A model generated the notes under the pieces. That model saw nothing but the letters and a program-made list of their open reading frames with translations. It ran no database searches and was not told where the DNA came from. A stretch of DNA of 35,450 bases from Candidatus Gastranaerophilales bacterium (GTDB lineage: Bacteria; Cyanobacteriota; Vampirovibrionia; Gastranaerophilales; Gastranaerophilaceae), in assembly GCA_900552525.1 (NCBI GenBank), contig UNSK01000017.1:1-35450 (forward strand), written 5' to 3'. Position numbers and translations under genes: made by a program. Positions 8,153 through 17,248 of the stretch are shown here, piece by piece. Positions within the stretch are counted from its first letter, which is position 1, and the number at the start of each line of letters is the position of its first letter.

Positions 8153-11100
8153 GTGTTTGTAAATAAAATTAATAGTGTACAGAATATCGGGTTTAAAGGC
8201 TACCAGCACGTAAAGAATGATTTGGGCGAAACGGTAATGCGTTTTAATTTTCCATTTAACAGTGAAAAAGAAAACTGCGAAATCCAGATTTTCAGCGCTG
8301 CGCCGACAGAAAACTATAACTATAAGCTTTCTGCGGCTCCAATTGCTACAATACCTTTAAAACCGGAAGGTGTAGATGTTAATTTACAGGATATTACTAA
8401 CTTAGATAAAGATGCGCCTTTTGCATATAAAGTGGTTAGAAAAGACAAATCTACAGGGAAGGTTGTCTGGGAAGGTGCTGATACCGGTGTTAAAGTTAAA
8501 GAGCAAAATGGCGAATATGTAAATCGATTACAAGTGCATAATGTTGGTTTAGTTGAATCAAAAGATGGTACAAAAACTCTTGATTATGTTGGAGATCCTA
8601 TTAGCAATTATACACATACACTTGTTTCACGCAAGGGAACTACTCCAATAGTTCAAGGTGCGGGGTATTTGATTACTCCTGATTCTTTAATGCCAGGTGC
8701 AATGTATAGAGGTTTTACAGAAGAAAATACCGGTGAAATCTATTATGATAAAGATTTCCAAAATAAAATGGAAGGTGTTATAAAAAACTTTTCTAATATT
8801 TACGGCGGAAGTATTGCAGGTGCTCAGAAGGCAATTCCTTACTTGAAGGAAAATGGATACAAATATATGTTCTCTACTCCGATTGCAAACGGTTCCAAAG
8901 GCTGGTCTCTCGGATACTGGAATAAAAACAACATGCAGGTTTCTCCGAACATGGGGAATACAGAAAACTTTGCATCATTTTTCAGAGATTTGTATACAAA
9001 TGGGATGAAATACGTTTATGATGGTACATTTACTTCAGAAGGACTTGAAGGTATTCACTTCCAGTATGCTTTGAGATGGGCGGAAAAAACTCCTCAATCA
9101 TATTACTGGTTCAGAATGAGCGGTTTGAAAAATTCAAATCTGGGGCTGGGGGCTATCCCTAAAAATAAGGAAAACCTGAGATTTAGAGTTGTTAATGCGC
9201 CTTATAATTATCAGCTTCAAGCTAATAGTACGTATAAAAAAATCGTAAATCCTGATTATAATTCTAAAAAAGAAACAATGTTTCAGATTTATGATGCTTC
9301 TCAGGCAAGCGAGAAGCAGATAAAAGCATTAGATAAAGCTATAATTAACTATGAAAAATTAACAGAAGGCAAAGCGCTTGATATAAATAACCATGACGAT
9401 ACTGTAATTAACTTTATATTCCAGATAGACCCTAAAGAATATGATAGAAGAATTGATGTTATTAATGAACTAAATAAAAAATTTGGTAAGAATATTAACC
9501 TTGACTCTGCTGATGGTACAATCATGGCAGCTCAGTTCTCTAACTTTAAAATTGATAAGAAAACAGAGGGCGGATTTGTTACCTGGGATGCTAACACTGA
9601 TATGGTAAAAATGAATTACGGTATTTCCGGCTACGATGAAAAATTACTGCAGGCAATCGTAAGCCGTTCTGAACGTGATTATGAAAAACAAATGATTGAG
9701 CGCGGTGCTAGAGAAGTACAAGACTTGACTATTCAGTCTGGAAAATACTGGACTGGTAAAGTTAAAGATATTCAGACCATTTATACTGCTCAAACCGTGG
9801 GAAAAGCAAAAACAGTTGAAGACATCAATAAATTAATCAAAGATGGAAAATTGCCGGAAGAAGCTAAACTAAATAATGAAGCTCTCAGCAATATCTTGAA
9901 CGGACAATATCTGTTGGCCCCAAAAGGAGTTATGGTTAAGGATGATGTGACTGTAAAATCATTGATGAAGCTTCCTCTTGATACTCTGGAATTTGGTGAA
10001 AATACTGTAGGTGTACTTTCTACATCATATTTCTCAAACAGAGCAACAACGGATGAAACAGTCGGAGTTTCAAGATTTGACTTGATGAAACAGAACAATC
10101 CGCATCTTGTTGAACCATATGTAAAAAACTACAAACGAGTAAATAGTTTATTTAATAATGAAATTAAAGACTTTGCTGACGCAATTATTAAGCAGGTCAA
10201 TCAAACAGCTAATGAAAAACTTTTAGATAGTAACGGCGACTATACTGAATACGGCGAATATGTAATGGAGCTTGTTGGTCAGGATATTACTAAATATGCT
10301 TTCCTCAAATCATTAGGCGGTGATAATTTTAAGACAAAAATTCTGCCAAATGGCGAAATAACTTATGATTATGAAGCTTTGAAAGAAGGAACTAGCTTAA
10401 AGGCTCTTGATATAAACGGAAACAGTCCGGAAGACGAAGCTGAGAAACTAGAAAAGAAAATAGAAAAGGGAATTAAACATCTTTCTGATAGTGATATTTC
10501 TTATGTATCAGGGGCTATATCTAAAAGAATATCCGGTACAGATACTTCCAGTTTCCGTATCGCTGAGGCTCTTGTTGATAGAACAGGTCTCGGTTTAGAC
10601 TGGAGGCTTGATGCCTGCAAAGATGTTATTGATATGGATGCAATCCGTAATGAAGATAACGCTTTTGATGATAACTGGGATGCTGTAATAAAATTTTGGG
10701 AGAAATTTGTACAAGGAGTAAAACAAGAAAATCCAAATTCCTACTTGGTTGCTGAAATTACAGATATAGAACCATTACTTCAAGAAACATATGGTTCAAA
10801 TGCATATCCTTATAATAATATGACAAATGTAGGACAGAAATTTAATGGAGAACCTGATACTTTTGTAAAATTCTTTAACGAAACAGGTATTACCTCTGAA
10901 GCTGCCTATTCTTATTTCTTTACGGATTTATTAACGAATTTTGCTCCTTCATTTGACACTGGTACTACTGATAACAGCGAAAATCATGACCGTTTTAAAG
11001 CTCGTTTTGAATTGCTAATGCAGACAAGAAGTGTTGATTATCTGAGAAACCTGTATACCTTTATGGGAAACCATGATAAGCCGCGTATGATTCATGGTCT

Positions 11101-12952
11101 GGCAGTTGATATGTCAATGTTCCATGCTAATATTCTTGGCTCAGATGAAAGAGGGCATAAAACCCGCGAGGCTGCAATAGAAGTATTATCTGGTGCAAAA
11201 ACAGCAGCAGATGTGCCAATAGAATTAAGATTAAATGTTGATAATAATGACTACTTCTTAACTACATCAGCAAGAGCCGTTGCAACAAGCAAGCTTTTGA
11301 TGGATGTAATAAATGAAGAAAAATCAATTTCAGAAGAAGATAAAAAACGCTTAATTGATGCGCTTATTGACTTAACTAATGGTAACTATCTCGGTGAAGG
11401 TGTTACTGATAGTATGCAGAAAATTAAGATTAAAGAACTTTCTTCTTTACAAGCAGCTTTCGAAGAAATTTTGAAGCTCTCTGGTGTAGCCCTTACAAAT
11501 GCAGAAATTGCAGAAGTAATAAAGAAAGCTAATGAGTTAAAGATTTCTGACTACTTAGTCCATGGTGATTTGGATTGGAAGGATATAGATCCGAAAATAA
11601 AAGAACGTAATGAAGCAAATGCAAGAGATATTTTAGGCAGTCAGAGTGATTATGGCAAGTATAGTTTATATACGGTTCAGCTTGCAAAATTACTCAAGGA
11701 TGCTTATGCCCAAACAAACCCTAAGAAATCATTAGATGAAGGCTTCAAAGCTTTTGCAGAAAAATATGATAAAAATACTGTATTAGCTAATACAGAAGGG
11801 TTTAAGCGTATTGAAGATCCTGTAACTGCAATGAAAAAGAATGGATATGCAGCAAGAGATCTTAAAGTCGCTCTAAAAATGGCTGTTAAGCAAGCAGAAT
11901 TTAAATCAGGCAAGCCTATAGAAAATAAAGAAACTATAATTGATTCTGCTTATAAATCTGCTACAGAGGCAGCTGTAGTAAAAGCTTCAATGATTATGGA
12001 ATTTTTAAAAGGGCTTCCTGGTATACCTACAATGTATTCAGGTGATGAACTTGGTATGACAGGTTATGAAGAGAAAGCTAAAAACGTATACCTTCAAAAC
12101 AGAAATGCTCTTCCTTGGACAGAAACCGAAGGTGAATCTGATATTGCGAAATATAGAAGAACTGTTATGAGTGCAATGAACGGGGCTTTAAAAGACAGAA
12201 GTAATCCTGAACTTGCTCCGTTGAATAATGGTACTCCTTATGCTCTTGAGGTTAAGGCTCACAACTTTACAAGAAGTGAAGCAACGGCAAGACTTGGGAA
12301 TATTGGTGACAGAATAAATGAGATAAATGAGCAATTAAAGAGTAAAACTGCAGATAAAGCATTAAGTGCAGAGCTGAAAAAATTAGAGGAAGAAAGAAGG
12401 TTACTATCAAAAGATTTTGCTAAGATTGCTTATATGATGCAGAGTGCAAACGGCGATATGACAGTAACTCTGTTTAATGCCGGTGATGTAGATTTTTCAA
12501 ATAGATGTAATTATTTTGAAAAATATGGTTTGGATACAGAGGAAAAACGTAAAAAATTCTTTGAAGAAAATAATATAGAAACAATAAATCCAGATAATAA
12601 ATACATTCCAATACTTCCAAAATCTGAAGTAGATGCAATTATGCTTGGAGCAGGAATTGCAATTCCGGTTGGTACGGTATTTACAAACGCTAATGCCAAG
12701 GATAAAACGCAGTATGTTGTAAAAGAGATTGGCGGAAAACTCGGCATTGTTAAAAAAGACGGCGGAAAAATTGTAATGGATGGCAAGACTGCTAAAAATG
12801 GCGTAATGATTTTGAAACATATTAAGAATATCATATTTAAAGGTGCGCCGAAGAAAGTTTATTACAATAAACAATATAATTTTGCATCATATCCGTATAA
12901 ACAGCCTGAGCAGACAATTCAAGGAGAAAAACTTTCAATTTTAGCAAAATAA
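8153..12952 (+). CDS. Giant GH13 (alpha-amylase superfamily)-like protein, 1599 aa, with N-terminal FKG motif
   Basis: It starts at a GTG with AAGGAG 9 nt upstream. The N-terminus MFVNKINSVQNIGFKG matches the epimerase tag. A beta-rich segment follows that could be a CBM48-like domain. GH13 landmarks are spread over about 690 residues: region I YVYDGTFTS (D290), region II GLDWRLDACKD (nucleophile D820), region III YLVAEITD (acid/base E868) and region IV FMGNHDKPR (D975), then LPGIPTMYSGDELGM. The catalytic triad is intact, but the region I Asn-His pair is replaced by Thr-Ser and about 500 residues are inserted between regions I and II. A further helical insertion follows region IV. There is no signal peptide, so it is probably cytoplasmic. 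Likely an alpha-glucan hydrolase, debranching or transfer enzyme; the exact activity is not readable. Confidence 0.78.
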   Translation: MFVNKINSVQNIGFKGYQHVKNDLGETVMRFNFPFNSEKENCEIQIFSAAPTENYNYKLSAAPIATIPLKPEGVDVNLQDITNLDKDAPFAYKVVRKDKSTGKVVWEGADTGVKVKEQNGEYVNRLQVHNVGLVESKDGTKTLDYVGDPISNYTHTLVSRKGTTPIVQGAGYLITPDSLMPGAMYRGFTEENTGEIYYDKDFQNKMEGVIKNFSNIYGGSIAGAQKAIPYLKENGYKYMFSTPIANGSKGWSLGYWNKNNMQVSPNMGNTENFASFFRDLYTNGMKYVYDGTFTSEGLEGIHFQYALRWAEKTPQSYYWFRMSGLKNSNLGLGAIPKNKENLRFRVVNAPYNYQLQANSTYKKIVNPDYNSKKETMFQIYDASQASEKQIKALDKAIINYEKLTEGKALDINNHDDTVINFIFQIDPKEYDRRIDVINELNKKFGKNINLDSADGTIMAAQFSNFKIDKKTEGGFVTWDANTDMVKMNYGISGYDEKLLQAIVSRSERDYEKQMIERGAREVQDLTIQSGKYWTGKVKDIQTIYTAQTVGKAKTVEDINKLIKDGKLPEEAKLNNEALSNILNGQYLLAPKGVMVKDDVTVKSLMKLPLDTLEFGENTVGVLSTSYFSNRATTDETVGVSRFDLMKQNNPHLVEPYVKNYKRVNSLFNNEIKDFADAIIKQVNQTANEKLLDSNGDYTEYGEYVMELVGQDITKYAFLKSLGGDNFKTKILPNGEITYDYEALKEGTSLKALDINGNSPEDEAEKLEKKIEKGIKHLSDSDISYVSGAISKRISGTDTSSFRIAEALVDRTGLGLDWRLDACKDVIDMDAIRNEDNAFDDNWDAVIKFWEKFVQGVKQENPNSYLVAEITDIEPLLQETYGSNAYPYNNMTNVGQKFNGEPDTFVKFFNETGITSEAAYSYFFTDLLTNFAPSFDTGTTDNSENHDRFKARFELLMQTRSVDYLRNLYTFMGNHDKPRMIHGLAVDMSMFHANILGSDERGHKTREAAIEVLSGAKTAADVPIELRLNVDNNDYFLTTSARAVATSKLLMDVINEEKSISEEDKKRLIDALIDLTNGNYLGEGVTDSMQKIKIKELSSLQAAFEEILKLSGVALTNAEIAEVIKKANELKISDYLVHGDLDWKDIDPKIKERNEANARDILGSQSDYGKYSLYTVQLAKLLKDAYAQTNPKKSLDEGFKAFAEKYDKNTVLANTEGFKRIEDPVTAMKKNGYAARDLKVALKMAVKQAEFKSGKPIENKETIIDSAYKSATEAAVVKASMIMEFLKGLPGIPTMYSGDELGMTGYEEKAKNVYLQNRNALPWTETEGESDIAKYRRTVMSAMNGALKDRSNPELAPLNNGTPYALEVKAHNFTRSEATARLGNIGDRINEINEQLKSKTADKALSAELKKLEEERRLLSKDFAKIAYMMQSANGDMTVTLFNAGDVDFSNRCNYFEKYGLDTEEKRKKFFEENNIETINPDNKYIPILPKSEVDAIMLGAGIAIPVGTVFTNANAKDKTQYVVKEIGGKLGIVKKDGGKIVMDGKTAKNGVMILKHIKNIIFKGAPKKVYYNKQYNFASYPYKQPEQTIQGEKLSILAK

Positions 12953-12974
12953 TTGGATAAACACGGGGATTAAA

Positions 12975-14420
12975 ATGAGAGTTGGAATAGTCGGAATAAA
13001 TAGCACTAATTTATTAAATAATCGGTACAAATTACACTCTAAAGTTTCAGCACCAAATATGGTTTTTCGGGGTATATTTGGATCTCCTGATGTTTCAGAG
13101 AAATTTAGATATGGTTTAGAAGCTTTGGACGAACATTCATTGCTTGTTGTGACTTCAAATGAAGAAATTGCTGATATGATTTTGTCACAAAACTCGGATA
13201 AGATAGATACTCCAATATTAAAAAAGTATACATTGAATGTTGAGAAAAAAGATTTGAAGAATAAAATTACCTTAGATTCAGATTTTGTAATATTCAAGAA
13301 ACAAGATAAGTTTTTTATTATGGGGGTGGGAAATCTTTTCCCTCTGACTGTGCAACGGCCGAAAGAAGATTTTGATAGTGATAAACACCAGTTCAAAGCA
13401 GGGCTTGTAAAAGAACTTCGTGCCGGCGAGGAAATAAGGACTGGTGAGTTGCTCTGGGGAGAAAAACCTAAATTTGTTTTTAATCCGCCTTACAAATATA
13501 ATCCTTCAAATGCAGAAAAATATTTAAAGGTGAAATCTATAACAAACCTTAAAGAGTTTAATAAAAGAACAGTGACTTCTCTTTGTACAGAAACAAATAC
13601 GTCTGATGATAAGAAAGTTTTTACATTTGCAGACATCGGAGGTTTAGATGAGGCTATAGCGACACTTAAAAAGTATGTTGTCCGTCCGATAAATTATCCG
13701 AAAGTTTTCGAAAATATAAGGCTGAATAAAGGTATTCTGTTATGGGGACCGCCAAGATGCGGAAAAACTTTATTAGGGAAGGCGCTTGCATATGAAACCG
13801 GTGCGAAGTATAGAGAATTTAACGCAAATGAGTTTAAAAGTGCGCAGGTGGGTGCTTCTGAAGCATCAATAAGAGATGTCTTTCAAAAAGCAGTGGCTGA
13901 TGCCCCATCAATTACTTTTATTGATGAATTTGATTCAATTGCTAAAACAAGGGATGGGTCTTCCAATGCTCGTTTTGATGACCCTATAGTAAATCAGTTT
14001 CTCGGTTGTATGAGTGATTTAGAAAAGAACAAAGCTCCTGCATTTATTGTTGCAGCTACAAATATGAAAAATTTAATAGATCCGGCTCTTCTTGCATCTG
14101 GACGTTTCGGACTGCATATAGAAATTCCTATGCCAAATCTTGAAGGATTGAAACAAATTTTTAAAATTCATTCTAAAAATCAACCGCTTTTTGGAGATGT
14201 TTCTGTAGATAAGCTTGTTACTGCTATGTTCGAGAATAAATTTAACGGCGCGGATGTTGCTGAAATGATTACGGATGCATTCTTTAATGCAATAGAACGC
14301 TTGGGACTTCATGAAAAAATGGATGCAAGAACTTTTGGTTTCGAAGATTTAAAAAAGATTTTAATTTCCAAAGCTGATTTTGAAAAAGCTTTGGAAAGAC
14401 TGGCTAAACAGAAGCTTTAA
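12975..14420 (+). CDS. AAA ATPase of the glycan cluster with unique N-domain and N-terminal FRG motif
   Basis: 481 aa. Residues about 216-450 form a classical AAA module: FADIGGLDEAI, Walker A GPPRCGKT (258-265), Walker B ITFIDEFD (D317, E318), NARFDDPIVNQFL, sensor-like AATNM, and DPALLASGRF, close to the Cdc48/FtsH/katanin branch. Walker A has Arg-Cys where Gly-Thr is usual. No protease motif (HExxH) or membrane segment is visible. Residues 34-215 are a domain I do not recognise, presumably the substrate or partner domain. APNMVFRG (F31-G33) is the shared N-terminal motif. It lies 22 bp after the GH13-like gene and probably remodels or unfolds a partner in the same system, which is inference from context. 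Its 3' end overlaps the convergent ldpA gene by 17 bp. Confidence 0.8.
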   Translation: MRVGIVGINSTNLLNNRYKLHSKVSAPNMVFRGIFGSPDVSEKFRYGLEALDEHSLLVVTSNEEIADMILSQNSDKIDTPILKKYTLNVEKKDLKNKITLDSDFVIFKKQDKFFIMGVGNLFPLTVQRPKEDFDSDKHQFKAGLVKELRAGEEIRTGELLWGEKPKFVFNPPYKYNPSNAEKYLKVKSITNLKEFNKRTVTSLCTETNTSDDKKVFTFADIGGLDEAIATLKKYVVRPINYPKVFENIRLNKGILLWGPPRCGKTLLGKALAYETGAKYREFNANEFKSAQVGASEASIRDVFQKAVADAPSITFIDEFDSIAKTRDGSSNARFDDPIVNQFLGCMSDLEKNKAPAFIVAATNMKNLIDPALLASGRFGLHIEIPMPNLEGLKQIFKIHSKNQPLFGDVSVDKLVTAMFENKFNGADVAEMITDAFFNAIERLGLHEKMDARTFGFEDLKKILISKADFEKALERLAKQKL

Positions 14421-15318
14421 CGAGTTCTTTTGCTTTTTCTATGCTCTGATGCTGACATTCCAAACAATCCCAGAAATCAGGAGAGTTAATATAAGGTTTG
14501 ACAACTCTTCTGGCCCAGGATCCAATTGCTATACCGTAGTAATTTATACCGCACATTTTTGCAAGCTCTGCTGTTTTTGAGTTTGTTCCGCCGGATAGAA
14601 CTATATGCACCGGCAGGTTTGCATTCTGAATGATTTCAGCCATTGCAACTGCTTGAAGGGTAGTTTTGTAGCTGTCATCTGAACCGCTCATAGGAATTCC
14701 GTCAGCTTGTACAATTGTTGTATATGGTTTTCTATGAGCAATCATATTTCTTACGCGGTCAATAACTTCTTTATTGCCGAAAAATTCTCTATCAATGCAG
14801 ATTGAAGCATACTTAGGATTACAATCATTAATCACTCCCCACTTGTAATCTAAATCCTTCTTGTCATGTCCCATAATATGCAGTTCAAGAATTTCTACCC
14901 CGTTTTCTACCATATAAGGAAGGATTTCTTTGACATTAATATCCTTTTCATACATTGTCATTGCACCTGTAGGGCATTTTTTTGCGCAAGTGCCGCATCC
15001 AATGCAGCGTTTATCATTAACCATAATAGATGGAAATATCGCATCATTGGGGCAGTGACGCAGGCAGTTACCGCATTTTATACAGACACTTTCCTTTATT
15101 TTAGCTTTTGTAATATGCTTGTCACCTTTGATTCCTACGCTTACGCAAAAATGGGCATCTTCAAGTCCGGCTAGTGAAACAGCTTCTTTAGCAGCTTCTA
15201 AAATTTCTTTTCTTGCCGATATATCAAAATATTTACAGCCGGCTTTTGCATATACATAAACCAGTCTTTTAACACTCTCGCAATCTTCATTTCCAGCTCC
15301 GCATACTATTTTTAACAT
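14404..15318 (-). CDS. ldpA: LdpA-like iron-sulfur protein (cyanobacterial light-dependent period protein family)
   Basis: 304 aa. The N-terminus (LKIVCGAGNED...VKRLVYVYAKAGCKYFDIS) follows the pattern of cyanobacterial LdpA, where a similar CGAS...AYTLAGAD segment occurs. Two 4Fe-4S ferredoxin motifs follow: C79-x2-C82-x2-C85-x3-C89 and C105-x2-C108-x2-C111-x3-C115. The C-terminal 180 residues match the style of the LdpA C-terminal domain, including VLSGGTNSKTAELA. In photosynthetic cyanobacteria LdpA senses redox state and tunes the circadian clock; here it more likely has a redox or tRNA/metabolic role, which is inference. It is the last gene of the operon, starting 2 bp after the FtsL-like stop. 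Its 3' end overlaps the convergent AAA ATPase gene. Confidence 0.78.
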   Translation of the reverse strand: MLKIVCGAGNEDCESVKRLVYVYAKAGCKYFDISARKEILEAAKEAVSLAGLEDAHFCVSVGIKGDKHITKAKIKESVCIKCGNCLRHCPNDAIFPSIMVNDKRCIGCGTCAKKCPTGAMTMYEKDINVKEILPYMVENGVEILELHIMGHDKKDLDYKWGVINDCNPKYASICIDREFFGNKEVIDRVRNMIAHRKPYTTIVQADGIPMSGSDDSYKTTLQAVAMAEIIQNANLPVHIVLSGGTNSKTAELAKMCGINYYGIAIGSWARRVVKPYINSPDFWDCLECQHQSIEKAKELVKASV

Positions 15319-15320
15319 TT

Positions 15321-15845
15321 TTAAAAACCTATTGCGTAATCAAAAATTTTCTTTTTTACCCGATGTTTTGCCGCAACTTGTGTGTCAACTGTGACTTCCG
15401 GTGTTTCAATAACCTGTCCTGCTCTCTGGAGCATATTATTCTCTTGCAGAGTTTTATCTACATTGTTGAATGATTTTAGTGTATCAAGTCTGTTTTGAAG
15501 TTCTTCATTCTCATTATTTAGAATGACAGTCTGACGGCTGAGGTCATTTAATTTCATCTCGCAGGAGATAACAAAGTAATAGCTTACAATAACAACACCT
15601 ATTAGTAAGCTTAATATGACGCATAATGTTTTATTAACTCGTTTTATTGCCATATCTTTGACTAAATTCTCCTTTGGAAAGTACCCTTCTATTATACTAT
15701 TAACAGCGAGATTTTGAACAGACTTATCAACAAAAGACTTCTTCGTCTTTTCCTGAACCTGATATTCTTTTTTATTTTCCCCCGCAAGTTTTTTTATGAA
15801 ATAGTCTAACCCAGATTTATTGTTGATTTTTAATGCCGAAACCAA
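15321..15845 (-). CDS. FtsL-like division protein: single membrane segment plus coiled coil
   Basis: 174 aa from a TTG start with GAGGAG 8 nt upstream. A cytoplasmic N-terminal part of about 70 residues, rich in Lys and Gln, precedes one membrane segment (TLCVILSLLIGVVIVSYYFVI). A periplasmic coiled coil (LNDLSRQTVILNNENEELQNRLDTL) follows, then a short basic tail. Position directly after rsmH (mraW) is the standard location of ftsL in the division cluster, and the topology matches FtsL/DivIC. FtsL proteins are usually about 90-120 aa, so the N-terminal part is long. No ftsI or mur genes follow. The family assignment rests on context and topology, not on conserved residues. Confidence 0.6.
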   Translation of the reverse strand: MVSALKINNKSGLDYFIKKLAGENKKEYQVQEKTKKSFVDKSVQNLAVNSIIEGYFPKENLVKDMAIKRVNKTLCVILSLLIGVVIVSYYFVISCEMKLNDLSRQTVILNNENEELQNRLDTLKSFNNVDKTLQENNMLQRAGQVIETPEVTVDTQVAAKHRVKKKIFDYAIGF

Positions 15846-15885
15846 TATATATACTCCTCTGCTCCCAAGGTTTAAATCCGCAACA

Positions 15886-16809
15886 TCAAATAGCCCTAAC
15901 GACTCTTAATTTTGCGCTTCGTGACGGCGGATTCTCCAAAATCTCCTTTTCGCTCGCCATTATCGGTTTCCTGTTGACTAATTCGATTCTTGGCGGCGGG
16001 CATTTGCAAATCATTTCATTGCATCTGCACTTCTGGCTCTCAAACTTGAAGATTTGTTTTACAATTCTATCTTCCAAAGAATGAAAACTTATTACAGAAA
16101 TTATACCACCTTTATCTAATAAATCCAATATGTCATGCAGTACAAAATTTACATTTTTTAACTCATTATTAACTTCTATACGAATAGCCTGAAACACTCT
16201 TGTAGCAGGGTGTATATTAGACTTAATCCTAGGAGTCGCAGCGATAATAATATCAGCAAGTTCTTTCGTTGTTCTAATCGGCTCAGACCTTCTAACTTCA
16301 ACAATCTTCTTTGCAATTCTCTTTGAAAATCTTTCTTCTCCATATTCACTAAAAATCCTCACCAATTCATCTTCCGAGTATGTATTTACTACATCATAGG
16401 CGGAAAAATTACTTTCCATGTCAAATCTCATATCAAGCGGAGCTTCTTTTGAAAAAGAGAAACCGCGTTCAGCTTTTGTCAATTGATGATAAGATGCGCC
16501 GAGGTCTAAGATTACCCCGCCTGTAATTTTTTCAATACCTAATTTTTGAAGCTCTGCTTTGATATTTGTATAAGAAGATTTGATTATTGTAAGGTTTGGG
16601 TAATCTTTCAAGCGCTCTTTAGCATGCCTTATTGCTTCATCATCAATATCAAACGAAATAAGTCTGCCGTTTGGCGAAATTCTTTTTAAGATTAATTCAC
16701 TATGGCCGCCCCCTCCGAGCGTACAGTCAACATAAATCTTACCTTTCTCACACTCTAATGCATCAACAGCTTCATTAAGCATTACGGTGTAGTGTTTAAA
16801 ATCATCCAT
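15886..16809 (-). CDS. rsmH: 16S rRNA (cytosine1402-N4)-methyltransferase RsmH
   Basis: 307 aa, the normal length. Motif I VDCTLGGGGHSELIL near residue 28 is the SAM-binding signature of RsmH (MraW). GVILDLGASYHQL, ERGFSFSKEAPLDMRFD and FHSLEDRIVKQIF are family hallmarks, and the C-terminus carries the usual NPPSRSAKLRVVRA. It methylates C1402 in the P site of the 30S subunit. The ATG overlaps the end of dtd by 8 bp with a GGAGG upstream; the FtsL-like gene follows after 40 bp. A very secure call. Confidence 0.96.
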   Translation of the reverse strand: MDDFKHYTVMLNEAVDALECEKGKIYVDCTLGGGGHSELILKRISPNGRLISFDIDDEAIRHAKERLKDYPNLTIIKSSYTNIKAELQKLGIEKITGGVILDLGASYHQLTKAERGFSFSKEAPLDMRFDMESNFSAYDVVNTYSEDELVRIFSEYGEERFSKRIAKKIVEVRRSEPIRTTKELADIIIAATPRIKSNIHPATRVFQAIRIEVNNELKNVNFVLHDILDLLDKGGIISVISFHSLEDRIVKQIFKFESQKCRCNEMICKCPPPRIELVNRKPIMASEKEILENPPSRSAKLRVVRAI

Positions 16810-17248
16810 TATGTGCCTCCAGCATAAATGTAACAGGACCGTCGTTTATTAATTCAACCTCCATCATTGCGCCGAAAACACCTGTTCCTGTCTTTATTCC
16901 GTATGATTGAACCTCTTTGATAAAATATTCATAAAGCTCGTTTGCAACTTCCGGAGGTGCTGATTTGTCAAAACTTGGTCTTGTTCCCTTTTTACAGTCA
17001 CCGCATAGAGTAAATTGTGATACTATTAACATTTCTCCTGATGTGTCAATGAGTGACAGATTCATTTTATCGTTTTCATCCGGAAAAATTCGTAGATTCA
17101 CTATTTTTTTTGCAAGTTTTTCTACCTGTTCAGTGCTGTCGCCTTTTTCTATTCCTACAAGAGCAAGTATTCCGGACTCAATTTCAGAATATAATTTGTT
17201 TTCAATTGTAACAGAAGCTTTTTTTACTCTTTGTATTAAAACTTTCAT
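16802..17248 (-). CDS. dtd: D-aminoacyl-tRNA deacylase Dtd
   Basis: 148 aa, full length. The MKVLIQRVKKASVTI start, the SQFTLCGDCKKGTRPSF segment (SQFTL motif) and NDGPVTFMLEA (the NDGPVT motif holding the Gly-cisPro specificity region) are diagnostic. It hydrolyses D-aminoacyl and glycyl mischarged tRNAs in the cytoplasm. The ATG overlaps the stop of the upstream Maf-like gene by 4 bp (ATGA), so translation is coupled. Confidence 0.96.
   Translation of the reverse strand: MKVLIQRVKKASVTIENKLYSEIESGILALVGIEKGDSTEQVEKLAKKIVNLRIFPDENDKMNLSLIDTSGEMLIVSQFTLCGDCKKGTRPSFDKSAPPEVANELYEYFIKEVQSYGIKTGTGVFGAMMEVELINDGPVTFMLEAHNG

Noticed and set aside
12497..12874. Two overlapping minus-strand ORFs of more than 100 aa
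   Set aside because: They lie fully antisense to the strongly supported 1599-aa gene, have low-complexity hydrophobic products and no ribosome site.
4313..14420. Encapsulin or classical microcompartment cargo system as the meaning of the FKG motif
   Set aside because: Known encapsulin cargo peptides are usually C-terminal and no shell protein or BMC-domain gene is in the window. A new compartment is not excluded but cannot be claimed.
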